Part shown: positions 1 to 6,099 of the stretch, one piece after another | How positions within the stretch are numbered: position 1 is the stretch's first letter | Layout of the letters: each line of letters begins with the position of its first letter | Source of the DNA: JACQFZ01 sp041485885 | GTDB taxonomy: Bacteria > Pseudomonadota > Gammaproteobacteria > Acidiferrobacterales > Sulfurifustaceae | Direction of reading: 5' to 3' | Assembly: GCA_041485885.1 (NCBI GenBank) | Contig: JBGPKL010000088.1 | Coordinates: 1-10,524, forward strand | Length of the DNA: 10,524 nt | Translations under genes and position numbers: made by a program | Notes under the pieces: generated by a model | The model's input: the letters and a program-made list of their open reading frames with translations, nothing else | Told to the model about the DNA's origin: nothing | Databases searched by the model: none

Positions 1-1
1 G

Positions 2-136
2 GATGTCGAGGTACGCGCGCCGATGGCGCTACGCAAACAGATTGCAGATCGGCTGCGCGAGGCGCTCAGAGAGTACGAGAAGCCGATCAGTCAGCCACCA
101 GCAAGCGAAGCCCGACCGCGGAAGCGGCGGCGTTGA
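2..136 (+). CDS. C-terminal end of a WYL-domain regulator (5' part outside the window)
   Basis: This open frame enters from the left edge and stops with TGA at 134-136. Its first residues, DVEVRAPMALRKQIADRLRE, match the usual end of WYL-domain transcriptional regulators (DVEV, then a P..LR helix and a final helix with a Tyr). The family consists of ligand- or nucleic-acid-sensing regulators, many of them linked to CRISPR and phage defence. The family-like part ends near residue 27 (position 82). The last 17 residues are basic and proline-rich (ending RPRKRRR) and are encoded opposite the end of vapC, so the original stop was probably lost and the frame now reads into foreign DNA. About 27 recognisable residues make the family call reasonable but not certain. 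Whether the upstream part is intact cannot be seen. Confidence 0.55.
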   Translation, partial: DVEVRAPMALRKQIADRLREALREYEKPISQPPASEARPRKRRR

Positions 137-521
137 GCGCACGATCGAAAGAGACAAAACACAGGAAGCCGCTTCCATGGCCGATAAGCAGCGATTCAGC
201 CGCCGCCAAATGCACGCTGTCGTAGCCTCGCAGGTTGTAACGCTCGGTCAATTCGCCCGCCCGGCGCAGGGAATGCTCGGTCGGCAGGACGGCGTTGAGC
301 GCCCGCCAGTCTGCCTCGAACTCGTTTTTGTGTACCCGGTAGGCCTCGGGGGTCTGGCGACCCATCCGATGCAGGCGTGCCAGCGCCGCGCGCATTTCAG
401 GATAGGCGATCCAGTGCGTATGAATCCGTTCCGCTCCAGCAACCGCGGTGCGCACGACTTCGGCGCCCGCTTCGTTCACATACAGTTTGATAAACGCGGA
501 GGTATCGAGATAGAGGATCAA
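87..521 (-). CDS. vapC: VapC-type PIN-domain ribonuclease toxin
   Basis: This 144-residue protein has the full PIN-domain pattern of VapC toxins, Mg2+-dependent endoribonucleases that stop translation by cutting tRNA or rRNA. Visible acidic residues are D6 (LYLDTSAFIKLY), E42 (YPEMRAAL), D101 (LRGYDSVHLAAA) and D126 (SFDRAL), in the usual order and spacing. The start is TTG at 521-519, overlapping the antitoxin stop TGA at 520-518, so the two genes are probably translationally coupled. The antitoxin comes first, as is typical. The 3' end overlaps the incoming WYL frame on the other strand by 50 bp. The RNA target cannot be read from sequence. The gene looks intact, and all four expected acidic positions are present. 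Confidence 0.9.
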   Translation of the reverse strand: MILYLDTSAFIKLYVNEAGAEVVRTAVAGAERIHTHWIAYPEMRAALARLHRMGRQTPEAYRVHKNEFEADWRALNAVLPTEHSLRRAGELTERYNLRGYDSVHLAAAESLLIGHGSGFLCFVSFDRALNAAASAVGLRLLVAD

Positions 522-799
522 ATCCGGTCCTCAAGCACCATTTCGGCGGCGGTCTTGTCACCCGGTTTCAAACGGATCGGACGCTTGGCGCCTTTGACTT
601 TTTTGCCGTTGCCCGGCCGTACCCACGGTAGAGCGTTAATGCGGGCAATGACCTCCTCCTCCGTTTCCGCGGCGGGCTTGACCGGCGTCAATTGCGCAAC
701 CGGTTTACCGCGGTCAGTGATCACCACCTCCTTACCCATACGCACGAGCTTCAGGTATTTCGACAGGCGGTTTTTCATGTCGCGGATCGAGACTTCCAT
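518..799 (-). CDS. vapB: Phd/YefM-family antitoxin partner of VapC
   Basis: This 93-residue protein has an N-terminal Phd/YefM-type DNA-binding domain. MKNRLSKYLKLVRMGKEVV (8-26) followed by ITDRGKPVAQLTP (27-39) is the classic signature. The C-terminal half (about 45-93) is charged, with an acidic stretch and a lysine-rich stretch, and should wrap and block the VapC active site. Such antitoxins bind their own promoter and repress the pair together with the toxin. The ATG is at 799-797, with a modest AGGGAAA Shine-Dalgarno stretch upstream. The -35/-10 hexamers and a perfect palindrome lie just upstream. The stop overlaps the vapC start. The family call is firm. The symbol vapB is used because the partner is a PIN toxin. 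Confidence 0.88.
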   Translation of the reverse strand: MEVSIRDMKNRLSKYLKLVRMGKEVVITDRGKPVAQLTPVKPAAETEEEVIARINALPWVRPGNGKKVKGAKRPIRLKPGDKTAAEMVLEDRI

Positions 800-811
800 C
801 GCGGTTTCCCT

Positions 812-823
812 ATGTAGCTACAT
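812..823. promoter_or_regulatory. Palindromic operator candidate for VapBC autoregulation
   Basis: ATGTAGCTACAT is a perfect 12-bp palindrome lying immediately downstream of the predicted vapBC start site and 13 bp before the antitoxin ATG. A related half-site (TTGTAGCC) occurs at 834-841 within the -10 region. This is where a Phd/YefM antitoxin would be expected to bind to repress its own operon. Binding is inferred from position and symmetry only. Confidence 0.55.
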
Positions 824-831
824 TGTTTTTA

Positions 832-860
832 ATTGTAGCCACGTGAGATCGAGCGGTCAA
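832..860 (-). promoter_or_regulatory. Sigma70-type promoter of the vapBC pair
   Basis: Read on the minus strand, TTGACC (860-855), a 17-bp spacer and TACAAT (837-832) form a close match to the sigma70 consensus at optimal spacing. Transcription should start near 825 and run into the antitoxin ATG at 799. Nothing else in this short gap competes as a promoter. Confidence 0.7.
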
Positions 861-893
861 ACGCCTGGATTGCCGACCGCCAAGACCCGGCCC

Positions 894-1127
894 GCCGCGC
901 ATTCCCTGGAGCGCGCCCGCTGGATCGCCGCCGAACGCTGGCATCCCGACCAGCGCGGCCGATTCGAAACTGGCCACTACATTCTCGAATTCCCCTACGC
1001 CGACGACCGCGAGCTCGTCCTCGACATCCTGCGCTACGGCGCCGACGTCGAAGTCCTGCGCCCGAAATCCTTGCGGCGGAGAGTGTTGGACCAGATTCTT
1101 CGCACGGTGTCTCAGTACCAGAGCTGA
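894..1127 (+). pseudogene. 5'-truncated WYL-domain regulator remnant
   Basis: The frame ending at TGA 1125-1127 encodes a clear WYL-protein C-terminal extension: ERARWIAAERWHPDQRG, then LEFPYADDRELVLDIL, RYGADVEVLRPKSLRRRV and a final ..QYQS. The family-like part starts about position 894-905. Upstream, the frame runs antisense through the vapB promoter and vapB, with no WYL or helix-turn-helix part. The N-terminal DNA-binding and WYL sensing domains are therefore missing and no plausible start exists. WYL regulators often sit beside cas operons, and this one lies 210 bp before cas3 in the same direction, so it may be what is left of a former cas regulator. It is not a copy of the fragment at 2-136: the shared ends differ at many codons. 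Confidence 0.7.
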
Positions 1128-1256
1128 CTTCACGCTATCACTGGGTGAGCGAGTGAGTAAGGTAGTGTGTGTTAGCGGCTGATCTGTTCGTTTGCCTGAA
1201 CAACGGATTTCCGCTGTCGTGGGCGTAGCATAAATCGGAGATTCACAATTGGGATC

Positions 1257-1287
1257 GACAAAGAGAGATTCCTAACTGCTCTTTGTC
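1257..1287. promoter_or_regulatory. Inverted repeat, possible operator or 5'-leader hairpin
   Basis: GACAAAGAG (1257-1265) and CTCTTTGTC (1279-1287) are perfect 9-base reverse complements separated by 13 bases. Arm centres are 22 bp apart, about two helical turns, which suits a dimeric repressor binding one DNA face. If transcribed it would form a hairpin. No T-run follows, so it is not an intrinsic terminator. Function is inferred from symmetry and position 50 bp before the cas3 start. Confidence 0.5.
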
Positions 1288-1291
1288 TGTC

Positions 1292-1304
1292 ATTCCAGTG
1301 GAAT
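1292..1304. promoter_or_regulatory. Short palindrome next to the larger dyad
   Basis: ATTCCA, one central G, then TGGAAT form a perfect 13-bp interrupted palindrome 4 bp after the larger inverted repeat. It may be a second regulator site. It is short enough that chance is possible. Confidence 0.35.
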
Positions 1305-1337
1305 CAGGTTTAGTTGGAAGTTGGAGGTTGTGACGCA

Positions 1338-3575
1338 GTGAATGACACGTATACAGCGAATGGCAGCGCTCCGCCCGAGCGCTACTTGGCACATGTTCGC
1401 GAGGAAAACGGATCGTTCGTCATCCACGATCTCGAACAACACCTGTCTGGCGTTGCGACGCGTGCCTCGGAATTCGCGTCGCTATTCGGGAGTTCCGACT
1501 GGGCGCGCGTTGCGGGTCTTTGGCATGATCTTGGAAAGTACAGCAAGGAGTTTCAGAAGCGCATCAAATCGCTATCCGGTTTTGATCCCGATGCGCACTT
1601 GGAAGGTAAACCGGGTCGAGTCGATCATTCCACGGCGGGGGCGTTGTACGCGATAAACCAATTTGGGATTCCGGGCCGCATTCTCGCGTACTCAATCGCG
1701 GGACATCACGCAGGACTTCCCGATTGGCACATCGCGGAAACCGGCGGTGCAGCATTGAAGGCGCGTCTAGGGAACAACGTTCACCTTGAGCGTGTGCTGA
1801 GTCAACCGGTGCCGAAAGCAATTCTAGACCAGCCCAAGCCCACGAGTCCGCTGCTTGGCAAGTCCGACGGATTCGCCTTGTGGATTCGTATGCTGTTCTC
1901 CTGTTTGGTCGATGCAGACTTTCTCGACACTGAAGCTTTCATGGATGATAACAAGGCGGCGCAACGTGCGGACTATCCGACGATTCCGCAATTATTGCAG
2001 CGGTTCGATTCCTATATGACCCAGAACTTTTCCGGCGCCGAATCAACGCGTATAAATCACGTCCGCGCCGAAGTACTACGACAGTGCCGAGAGAAAGCGA
2101 ACGACGCGCCCGGCATGTTCTCGTTGACTGTCCCCACTGGTGGAGGCAAAACACTTTCAAGCCTTGCGTTTGCGTTACAACATGCCTCCAAGCACGGCAA
2201 ACGCCGCGTGATTTACGTCATTCCCTATACCAGCATCATCGAGCAGACCGCGAACATCTTTCGCGATATCTTTCCCGACGCAGTGGTCGAGCACCACAGC
2301 AACTTCGATCCCGACAACGAAACGGTTAAGAGTCGCCTTGCGGCCGAGAACTGGGACGCGCCTATTGTCGTCACCACCAACGTACAGTTCTTCGAGTCCT
2401 TGTTCGCGGCCAGAACCAGTCGTTGCCGCAAGCTGCACAACATCGTCAATAGTGTAGTGGTGCTCGACGAAGCGCAATTGCTGCCACCTGAATTTTTGCA
2501 ACCCATCCTGAAGACGATAAATCTGCTTACGCAGCATTATGGTGTAACGTTCGTTCTTTCCACGGCAACGCAACCCGCCTTGAATAGCCGCAGCGGTTTT
2601 GGCTGGACCTTCAAGGGATTGGATGGTGTGCACGAGATCGTCAGCGACCCCGATTCGCTCTACCACGATTTGGAGCGCGTGATTGTCGAGTTACCCGAGG
2701 ACCTGTACCAGACACAGAGTTGGGATGAGATTGCAGAGCGCATGCAACGACACAAATCTGTGTTGACGGTGGTTAACTCCCGCGCTGACGCACGTGAACT
2801 GCATCGGCGCATGCCGAAAGGCACGTTGCATTTGTCGGCGCTGATGTGCGGTGAACATCGCTCGCGCGTCATCGCCGACATTAAGCGGCGACTCAAGGAC
2901 GGCGAAGCCGTGCGCGTAGTGAGCACGCAGCTCATTGAAGCGGGCGTGGATGTGGACTTCCCCGTCGTGTATCGCGCGCTGGCTGGTCTCGACTCCATTG
3001 CACAGGCAGCAGGCCGTTGTAATCGCGAAGGCGAACTGGAACGTGGACAAGTGTTCGTGTTCGTGCCGCCCAAGCCCGCACCGCCGGGCCATCTGCGCCG
3101 TGCGGCGGAAACAACGGTGTCGTTGTTGTTCGGGCTACGCGAGAACCCGCTGCGTCGGGAATTATTTCAGAGCTACTTCGAGCAACTCTATTGGAAAGCA
3201 CCATCGCTGGACAAGCAGGGTATCGAAGGCTTGTTGAAAGCCAACGGGCAAGGCGAAGTCCAATTTCGCACTGCTGCGCAACGTTTCCAGTTGATCGACG
3301 AATCGGGCTACCGCAGCGTGATCGTGCGCTACGGTGACAGCCCCGCATTGATCGGCAGCTTACGGAAAGAAGGCCCGAAACGCTGGCTGATGCGCAAGCT
3401 CCAACGTTACACCGTGTCGTTGCCGGACTATCAATTCAAGAAGCTGCTGAGTAACGGCGACGTGTACGAGGTGCATCCGGACATGTACGCTCAAACGGCG
3501 GATGCGCTCTACCGAGAGGATTTAGGTGTGCTGGTGGATGATACGAATCCCGATCCAAGTGCCTTGATCGGCTAG
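1338..3575 (+). CDS. cas3: Cas3 HD-nuclease/helicase, type I-C effector
   Basis: Cas3 is recruited by target-bound Cascade, nicks the displaced strand and degrades DNA 3'-5' while unwinding it. From GTG 1338 the protein is 745 residues, typical for type I-C. The N-terminal HD domain shows H63-D64 (GLWHDLGKYSKEFQ), D96-H97 (DHSTAGA), H123-H124 (AGHHAGLPDW) and a late Asp in CLVDADF (D192). The SF2 helicase core follows: Walker A VPTGGGKT (265-272), DEAQ box (377-380), STAT motif III (408-411) and motif VI QAAGRCNREG (556-565). GTG 1338 is preferred over in-frame TTG 1314 because GGAGG lies 10 bases before it. cas5c starts 9 bases after the stop. No broken motif is seen. It is the first gene of the operon and lies just behind the dyad-rich control region. 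Confidence 0.96.
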   Translation: MNDTYTANGSAPPERYLAHVREENGSFVIHDLEQHLSGVATRASEFASLFGSSDWARVAGLWHDLGKYSKEFQKRIKSLSGFDPDAHLEGKPGRVDHSTAGALYAINQFGIPGRILAYSIAGHHAGLPDWHIAETGGAALKARLGNNVHLERVLSQPVPKAILDQPKPTSPLLGKSDGFALWIRMLFSCLVDADFLDTEAFMDDNKAAQRADYPTIPQLLQRFDSYMTQNFSGAESTRINHVRAEVLRQCREKANDAPGMFSLTVPTGGGKTLSSLAFALQHASKHGKRRVIYVIPYTSIIEQTANIFRDIFPDAVVEHHSNFDPDNETVKSRLAAENWDAPIVVTTNVQFFESLFAARTSRCRKLHNIVNSVVVLDEAQLLPPEFLQPILKTINLLTQHYGVTFVLSTATQPALNSRSGFGWTFKGLDGVHEIVSDPDSLYHDLERVIVELPEDLYQTQSWDEIAERMQRHKSVLTVVNSRADARELHRRMPKGTLHLSALMCGEHRSRVIADIKRRLKDGEAVRVVSTQLIEAGVDVDFPVVYRALAGLDSIAQAAGRCNREGELERGQVFVFVPPKPAPPGHLRRAAETTVSLLFGLRENPLRRELFQSYFEQLYWKAPSLDKQGIEGLLKANGQGEVQFRTAAQRFQLIDESGYRSVIVRYGDSPALIGSLRKEGPKRWLMRKLQRYTVSLPDYQFKKLLSNGDVYEVHPDMYAQTADALYREDLGVLVDDTNPDPSALIG

Positions 3576-3584
3576 CGAGGAAAG

Positions 3585-4313
3585 ATGAAAACATATTGTT
3601 TGGAAGTCAGCGGCGACTTTGCTTGCTTCACGCGACCGGAGATGAAAGTCGAGCGTGTCAGTTACGACGTGATGACACCATCGGCCGCGCGAGCGGTGTT
3701 CGAGGCGATTCTGTGGAAGCCCGCGATTCGCTGGCAGGTAAACAAAATCGAAGTACTGAATCCCATCAAGTGGATCAATCTGCGCCGCAACGAAGTCGGC
3801 TGCGTGGCGTCGACACGTAACATCGAAACCGCCATGAAATCGGGCTCAGGACAGCTCGGCATTTATGTCGAAGACGAACGCCAGCAACGAGCGGGGCTGT
3901 TTCTGCGCGATGTGAAGTACCGCATCCATGCGCATTTCGAGTTGCGCGATCCAAGCTTTCACAAGCCTAACTATCCACACCTGAGCAAGCGCAAGATCAG
4001 CGACGACGAGAGCCACTTAGAAAACGAGCCGAACGCGGCGGTGAAGTTCATGAGCATGTTCGAGCGCCGTGCCGCGAAAGGCCAGTGTGTCAATCAGCCC
4101 TATTTGGGTTGTCGCGAGTTCGCGGCGCATTTCAGTCTGGTGGATGCGAACGCGGTATCGTCGGTGGTTCCCGAAACCCGCGATCTGGGGTGGATGCTGT
4201 ACGACCTGGACTACAACGATGCCGCCGATCCCAAGCCGCGCTTTTTCCGTGCGCAGATTGTGAACGGCGTATTGAACGTGCCGATGTGGGACAGCGAGGA
4301 GGTGCGGGGATGA
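3585..4313 (+). CDS. cas5c: Cas5c (Cas5d), Cascade subunit and pre-crRNA endoribonuclease
   Basis: In type I-C systems Cas5c replaces Cas6: it cuts pre-crRNA in the repeat and stays on the 5' handle inside Cascade. The 242-residue protein has the RAMP-type N-terminus (YCLEVSGDFACFTRP), the family block AILWKPAIRWQVNKIEVLNPI (41-61 without gaps), RRNE (67-70), and YRIHAHFEL (112-120). From memory, the Bacillus halodurans enzyme uses Y46, K116 and H117. The Tyr position aligns with Leu43 here, and the second motif offers His115 and His117, so the active-site set differs from that model. The ATG has GAGG five bases upstream of it. The stop overlaps the cas8c start (ATGA 4310-4313). No cas6 is visible, which supports Cas5c as the processing enzyme. 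Confidence 0.94.
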   Translation: MKTYCLEVSGDFACFTRPEMKVERVSYDVMTPSAARAVFEAILWKPAIRWQVNKIEVLNPIKWINLRRNEVGCVASTRNIETAMKSGSGQLGIYVEDERQQRAGLFLRDVKYRIHAHFELRDPSFHKPNYPHLSKRKISDDESHLENEPNAAVKFMSMFERRAAKGQCVNQPYLGCREFAAHFSLVDANAVSSVVPETRDLGWMLYDLDYNDAADPKPRFFRAQIVNGVLNVPMWDSEEVRG

Positions 4314-6097
4314 TTATTCAGTCTCTCTGCGAATACTACGTTCGTAAGCAAGGGAGCGATCCAAACGGTATTCCGCCAATAGGGTATGAAGAGGGCGCAA
4401 TTTCGTTCGTTGTCGTGCTTGAGAGCGACGGCCGCTTCATCAATATCGAAGACTGGCGTATCGGCGAGGGAAGACGTCGGCGTGGTAAACCAGTCTTTGT
4501 GCCTCAGGGCGTAGACAGAACCGGAAAGGATTCGTGGAAGACGGCATTCTTGCTCTGGGATCACCCGAGGTATGTATTTGGTATACCCAGAGACGGAGAC
4601 GACAAAGGCACGGCTGCGAAACGATTGGAAGTATTCGAGCGGCGCATCCACCAGAGTTTCCCTGACGCTTCCGTTGATGTTGGAATAAATGCAGTTCTCC
4701 AGTTTTATGCGGCACCAAAGGACCGCGAGCCACTAATGCGCCACCCGCTTTGGCCCGAAATTCGAGGCTCCAACGGCAACGTCAGCTTCAAACTCCGTGG
4801 AGCAACTGATCTTGTATGCCAGAGTCCGATCATTGTGGAAACTGTAATTCGTGAATTCAACGAAAAGAGCGAAATTGGACAAGGTCAATGCTTGGTTAGT
4901 GGAAAGATAGGCGCAATCGCAAAGCTACATCCGGCTACCCCAGTCCCTGGATCCCAGGCTACGGCAAAGCTGCATTCGTTCAATCTCGACGCTTTTAATT
5001 CTTATGGAAAAGACAAGGGCGCAAACGCGCCGGTAAGTAACATCGCTGCTTTTGAATACACGACAGCCCTAAATCATTTACTGTCGAGCCGAGACAGTCC
5101 AGCGCAGAGGCAGTGCTTACAGGTTGGTGATACTTGGACAGTATTCTGGGCCGACAAGCCCACAGAATTGGAAACGAGCATTGTCAATATTTTCGGCGAG
5201 CCGCCGAAAGACGATCCTGATCGCAACGTGCGCGCGGTTGCGAGTCTCTACAAGTCCATCGACAACGGGTTGATCGAGAAAGACGAAGGTAAGACCCGAT
5301 TCTTCGTGCTGGGCTTGGCGCCCAACGCGGCGCGCATCGCCATACGCTTTTGGCACAACACGACGGTTGCGGAAATAGCAACGCGAGTCCGGCAGCATTT
5401 CGATGACCTTGCGATTGTGCGTGCAGAGTTCGACCCGCCCTATCCGACGTTATTTCGCTTGCTTGTCTCCGTGGCTACGCAACGCAAAGCGGAAAATATC
5501 CCGCCGAATCTCAGCGGCGAGTTGATGCGCAGCGTTCTTGCGGGCTTGCCTTATCCGCAAACCTTGCTTGCTGCGGCGGTGCGGCGCATTCGGGCAGAGC
5601 AATCAAAGAAGGATGACAAGGGGCGATCAGTTCAAAACGTAACTTATGTACGCGCCGCTTTGATTAAGGCCTGTATCAACCGGGCCATGCGCAATTCCAA
5701 TTCCAACATGAAGGAGGAACTCAAAGTGTCCCTAGACGAAAGCAACACCAACGCCGGTTACCGGCTCGGGCGCTTGTTCGCCGTGCTGGAGAAGATTCAA
5801 GAAGAAGCTAATCCTGGCATCAACGCCACGATTCGGGATCGTTATTACGGCGCGGCATCGAGCTCGCCGGTGACGGTATTCTCAACGCTGCTGAAATTGA
5901 AAAACCACCATATCGCCAAACTCGACAATCGCGGCCGCGCAGTGAATCTGGAAAAGCGCATCGGCGAGATCATGGATGGCATCGGTGATTTCTCGGCGCA
6001 ATTGCCGTTGGCGGATCAGGGCCGCTTCGCTATTGGCTACTACCACCAGCGGCAGGATTTCTTCAAGAAACATGGCACATCAAACGAGGGATCATGA
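4310..6097 (+). CDS. cas8c: Cas8c (Csd1), large subunit of type I-C Cascade
   Basis: This 595-residue protein is the type I-C large subunit, which reads the PAM and helps open the target DNA. Recognisable Csd1 features include the start MIIQSLCEYYVRK, the WDHPRYVFG block near residue 80, the central FFVLGLAPNAARIAIRFW (about 333-350) and a helical C-terminus. The start ATG 4310 overlaps the cas5c stop and has GAGGAGG 7 bases upstream; the same frame stays open further up inside cas5c, but that is an antiphase shadow. The C-terminal 123 codons also encode Cas11c from an internal start. Sampled 60-base rows average about 47% G+C in the first half and about 57% in the second, suggesting a mosaic gene. 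The stop overlaps ATG 6094 at the beginning of cas7c. Confidence 0.94.
   Translation: MIIQSLCEYYVRKQGSDPNGIPPIGYEEGAISFVVVLESDGRFINIEDWRIGEGRRRRGKPVFVPQGVDRTGKDSWKTAFLLWDHPRYVFGIPRDGDDKGTAAKRLEVFERRIHQSFPDASVDVGINAVLQFYAAPKDREPLMRHPLWPEIRGSNGNVSFKLRGATDLVCQSPIIVETVIREFNEKSEIGQGQCLVSGKIGAIAKLHPATPVPGSQATAKLHSFNLDAFNSYGKDKGANAPVSNIAAFEYTTALNHLLSSRDSPAQRQCLQVGDTWTVFWADKPTELETSIVNIFGEPPKDDPDRNVRAVASLYKSIDNGLIEKDEGKTRFFVLGLAPNAARIAIRFWHNTTVAEIATRVRQHFDDLAIVRAEFDPPYPTLFRLLVSVATQRKAENIPPNLSGELMRSVLAGLPYPQTLLAAAVRRIRAEQSKKDDKGRSVQNVTYVRAALIKACINRAMRNSNSNMKEELKVSLDESNTNAGYRLGRLFAVLEKIQEEANPGINATIRDRYYGAASSSPVTVFSTLLKLKNHHIAKLDNRGRAVNLEKRIGEIMDGIGDFSAQLPLADQGRFAIGYYHQRQDFFKKHGTSNEGS
5726..6097 (+). CDS. 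cas11c: Cas11c small subunit, translated from inside cas8c
   Basis: Type I-C (like I-B and I-D) makes its small Cascade subunit by starting translation inside the large-subunit gene; this is established work from 2020. Here AAGGAGG (5711-5717), a near-perfect Shine-Dalgarno, lies 8 bases before an in-frame GTG (5726), giving 123 residues that share the cas8c stop. The product begins MSLDESNTNAGYRLGRLFAV and is mostly helical, with LEKIQEEANPG, VTVFSTLLKL and a C-terminal GYYHQRQDFF motif. Length and sequence fit the described Cas11c proteins. Two copies would line the Cas7 backbone and hold the non-target strand. An ATG at 5708 overlaps the ribosome site and is a poor alternative. The ribosome site is itself coding sequence of cas8c, so the match is worth noting. 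Confidence 0.85.
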   Translation: MSLDESNTNAGYRLGRLFAVLEKIQEEANPGINATIRDRYYGAASSSPVTVFSTLLKLKNHHIAKLDNRGRAVNLEKRIGEIMDGIGDFSAQLPLADQGRFAIGYYHQRQDFFKKHGTSNEGS

Positions 6098-6099
6098 TC

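Larger units (their letters stand above)
1128..1337 (+). promoter_or_regulatory. Control region upstream of the cas operon
   Basis: This 210-bp gap has no credible gene. It must hold the promoter for cas3 and the genes after it. I could not find a convincing -35/-10 pair. The most promoter-like piece is the AT-rich TAGCATAAAT at 1226-1235, with no good -35 in front. Two inverted repeats (1257-1287 and 1292-1304) lie closer to the gene. A GGAGG Shine-Dalgarno at 1323-1327 sits 10 bases before GTG 1338 and decides the cas3 start. Confidence 0.5.

Noticed and set aside
3..893. Long plus-strand open frame running from the left edge to the WYL remnant
   Set aside because: It is antisense to vapC and vapB, whose protein families are clear. 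Only its last 78 codons resemble a protein (the WYL remnant).
1145..1159. GTGAGCGAGTGAGTA matches 12 of 15 bases of the CRISPR repeat, suggesting a degenerate repeat of a CreA-like antitoxin RNA
   Set aside because: The ATTGAAAC handle end does not match and there is no spacer-like target logic. A match this short is likely by chance in 10 kb.
1314..1337. TTG start for cas3 adding 8 residues
   Set aside because: The added residues lie over the GGAGG site that serves GTG 1338, so they are very likely untranslated.
4085..4309. Upstream extension of cas8c inside cas5c
   Set aside because: The frame stays open but encodes no family sequence. ATG 4310 has GAGGAGG and overlaps the cas5c stop.
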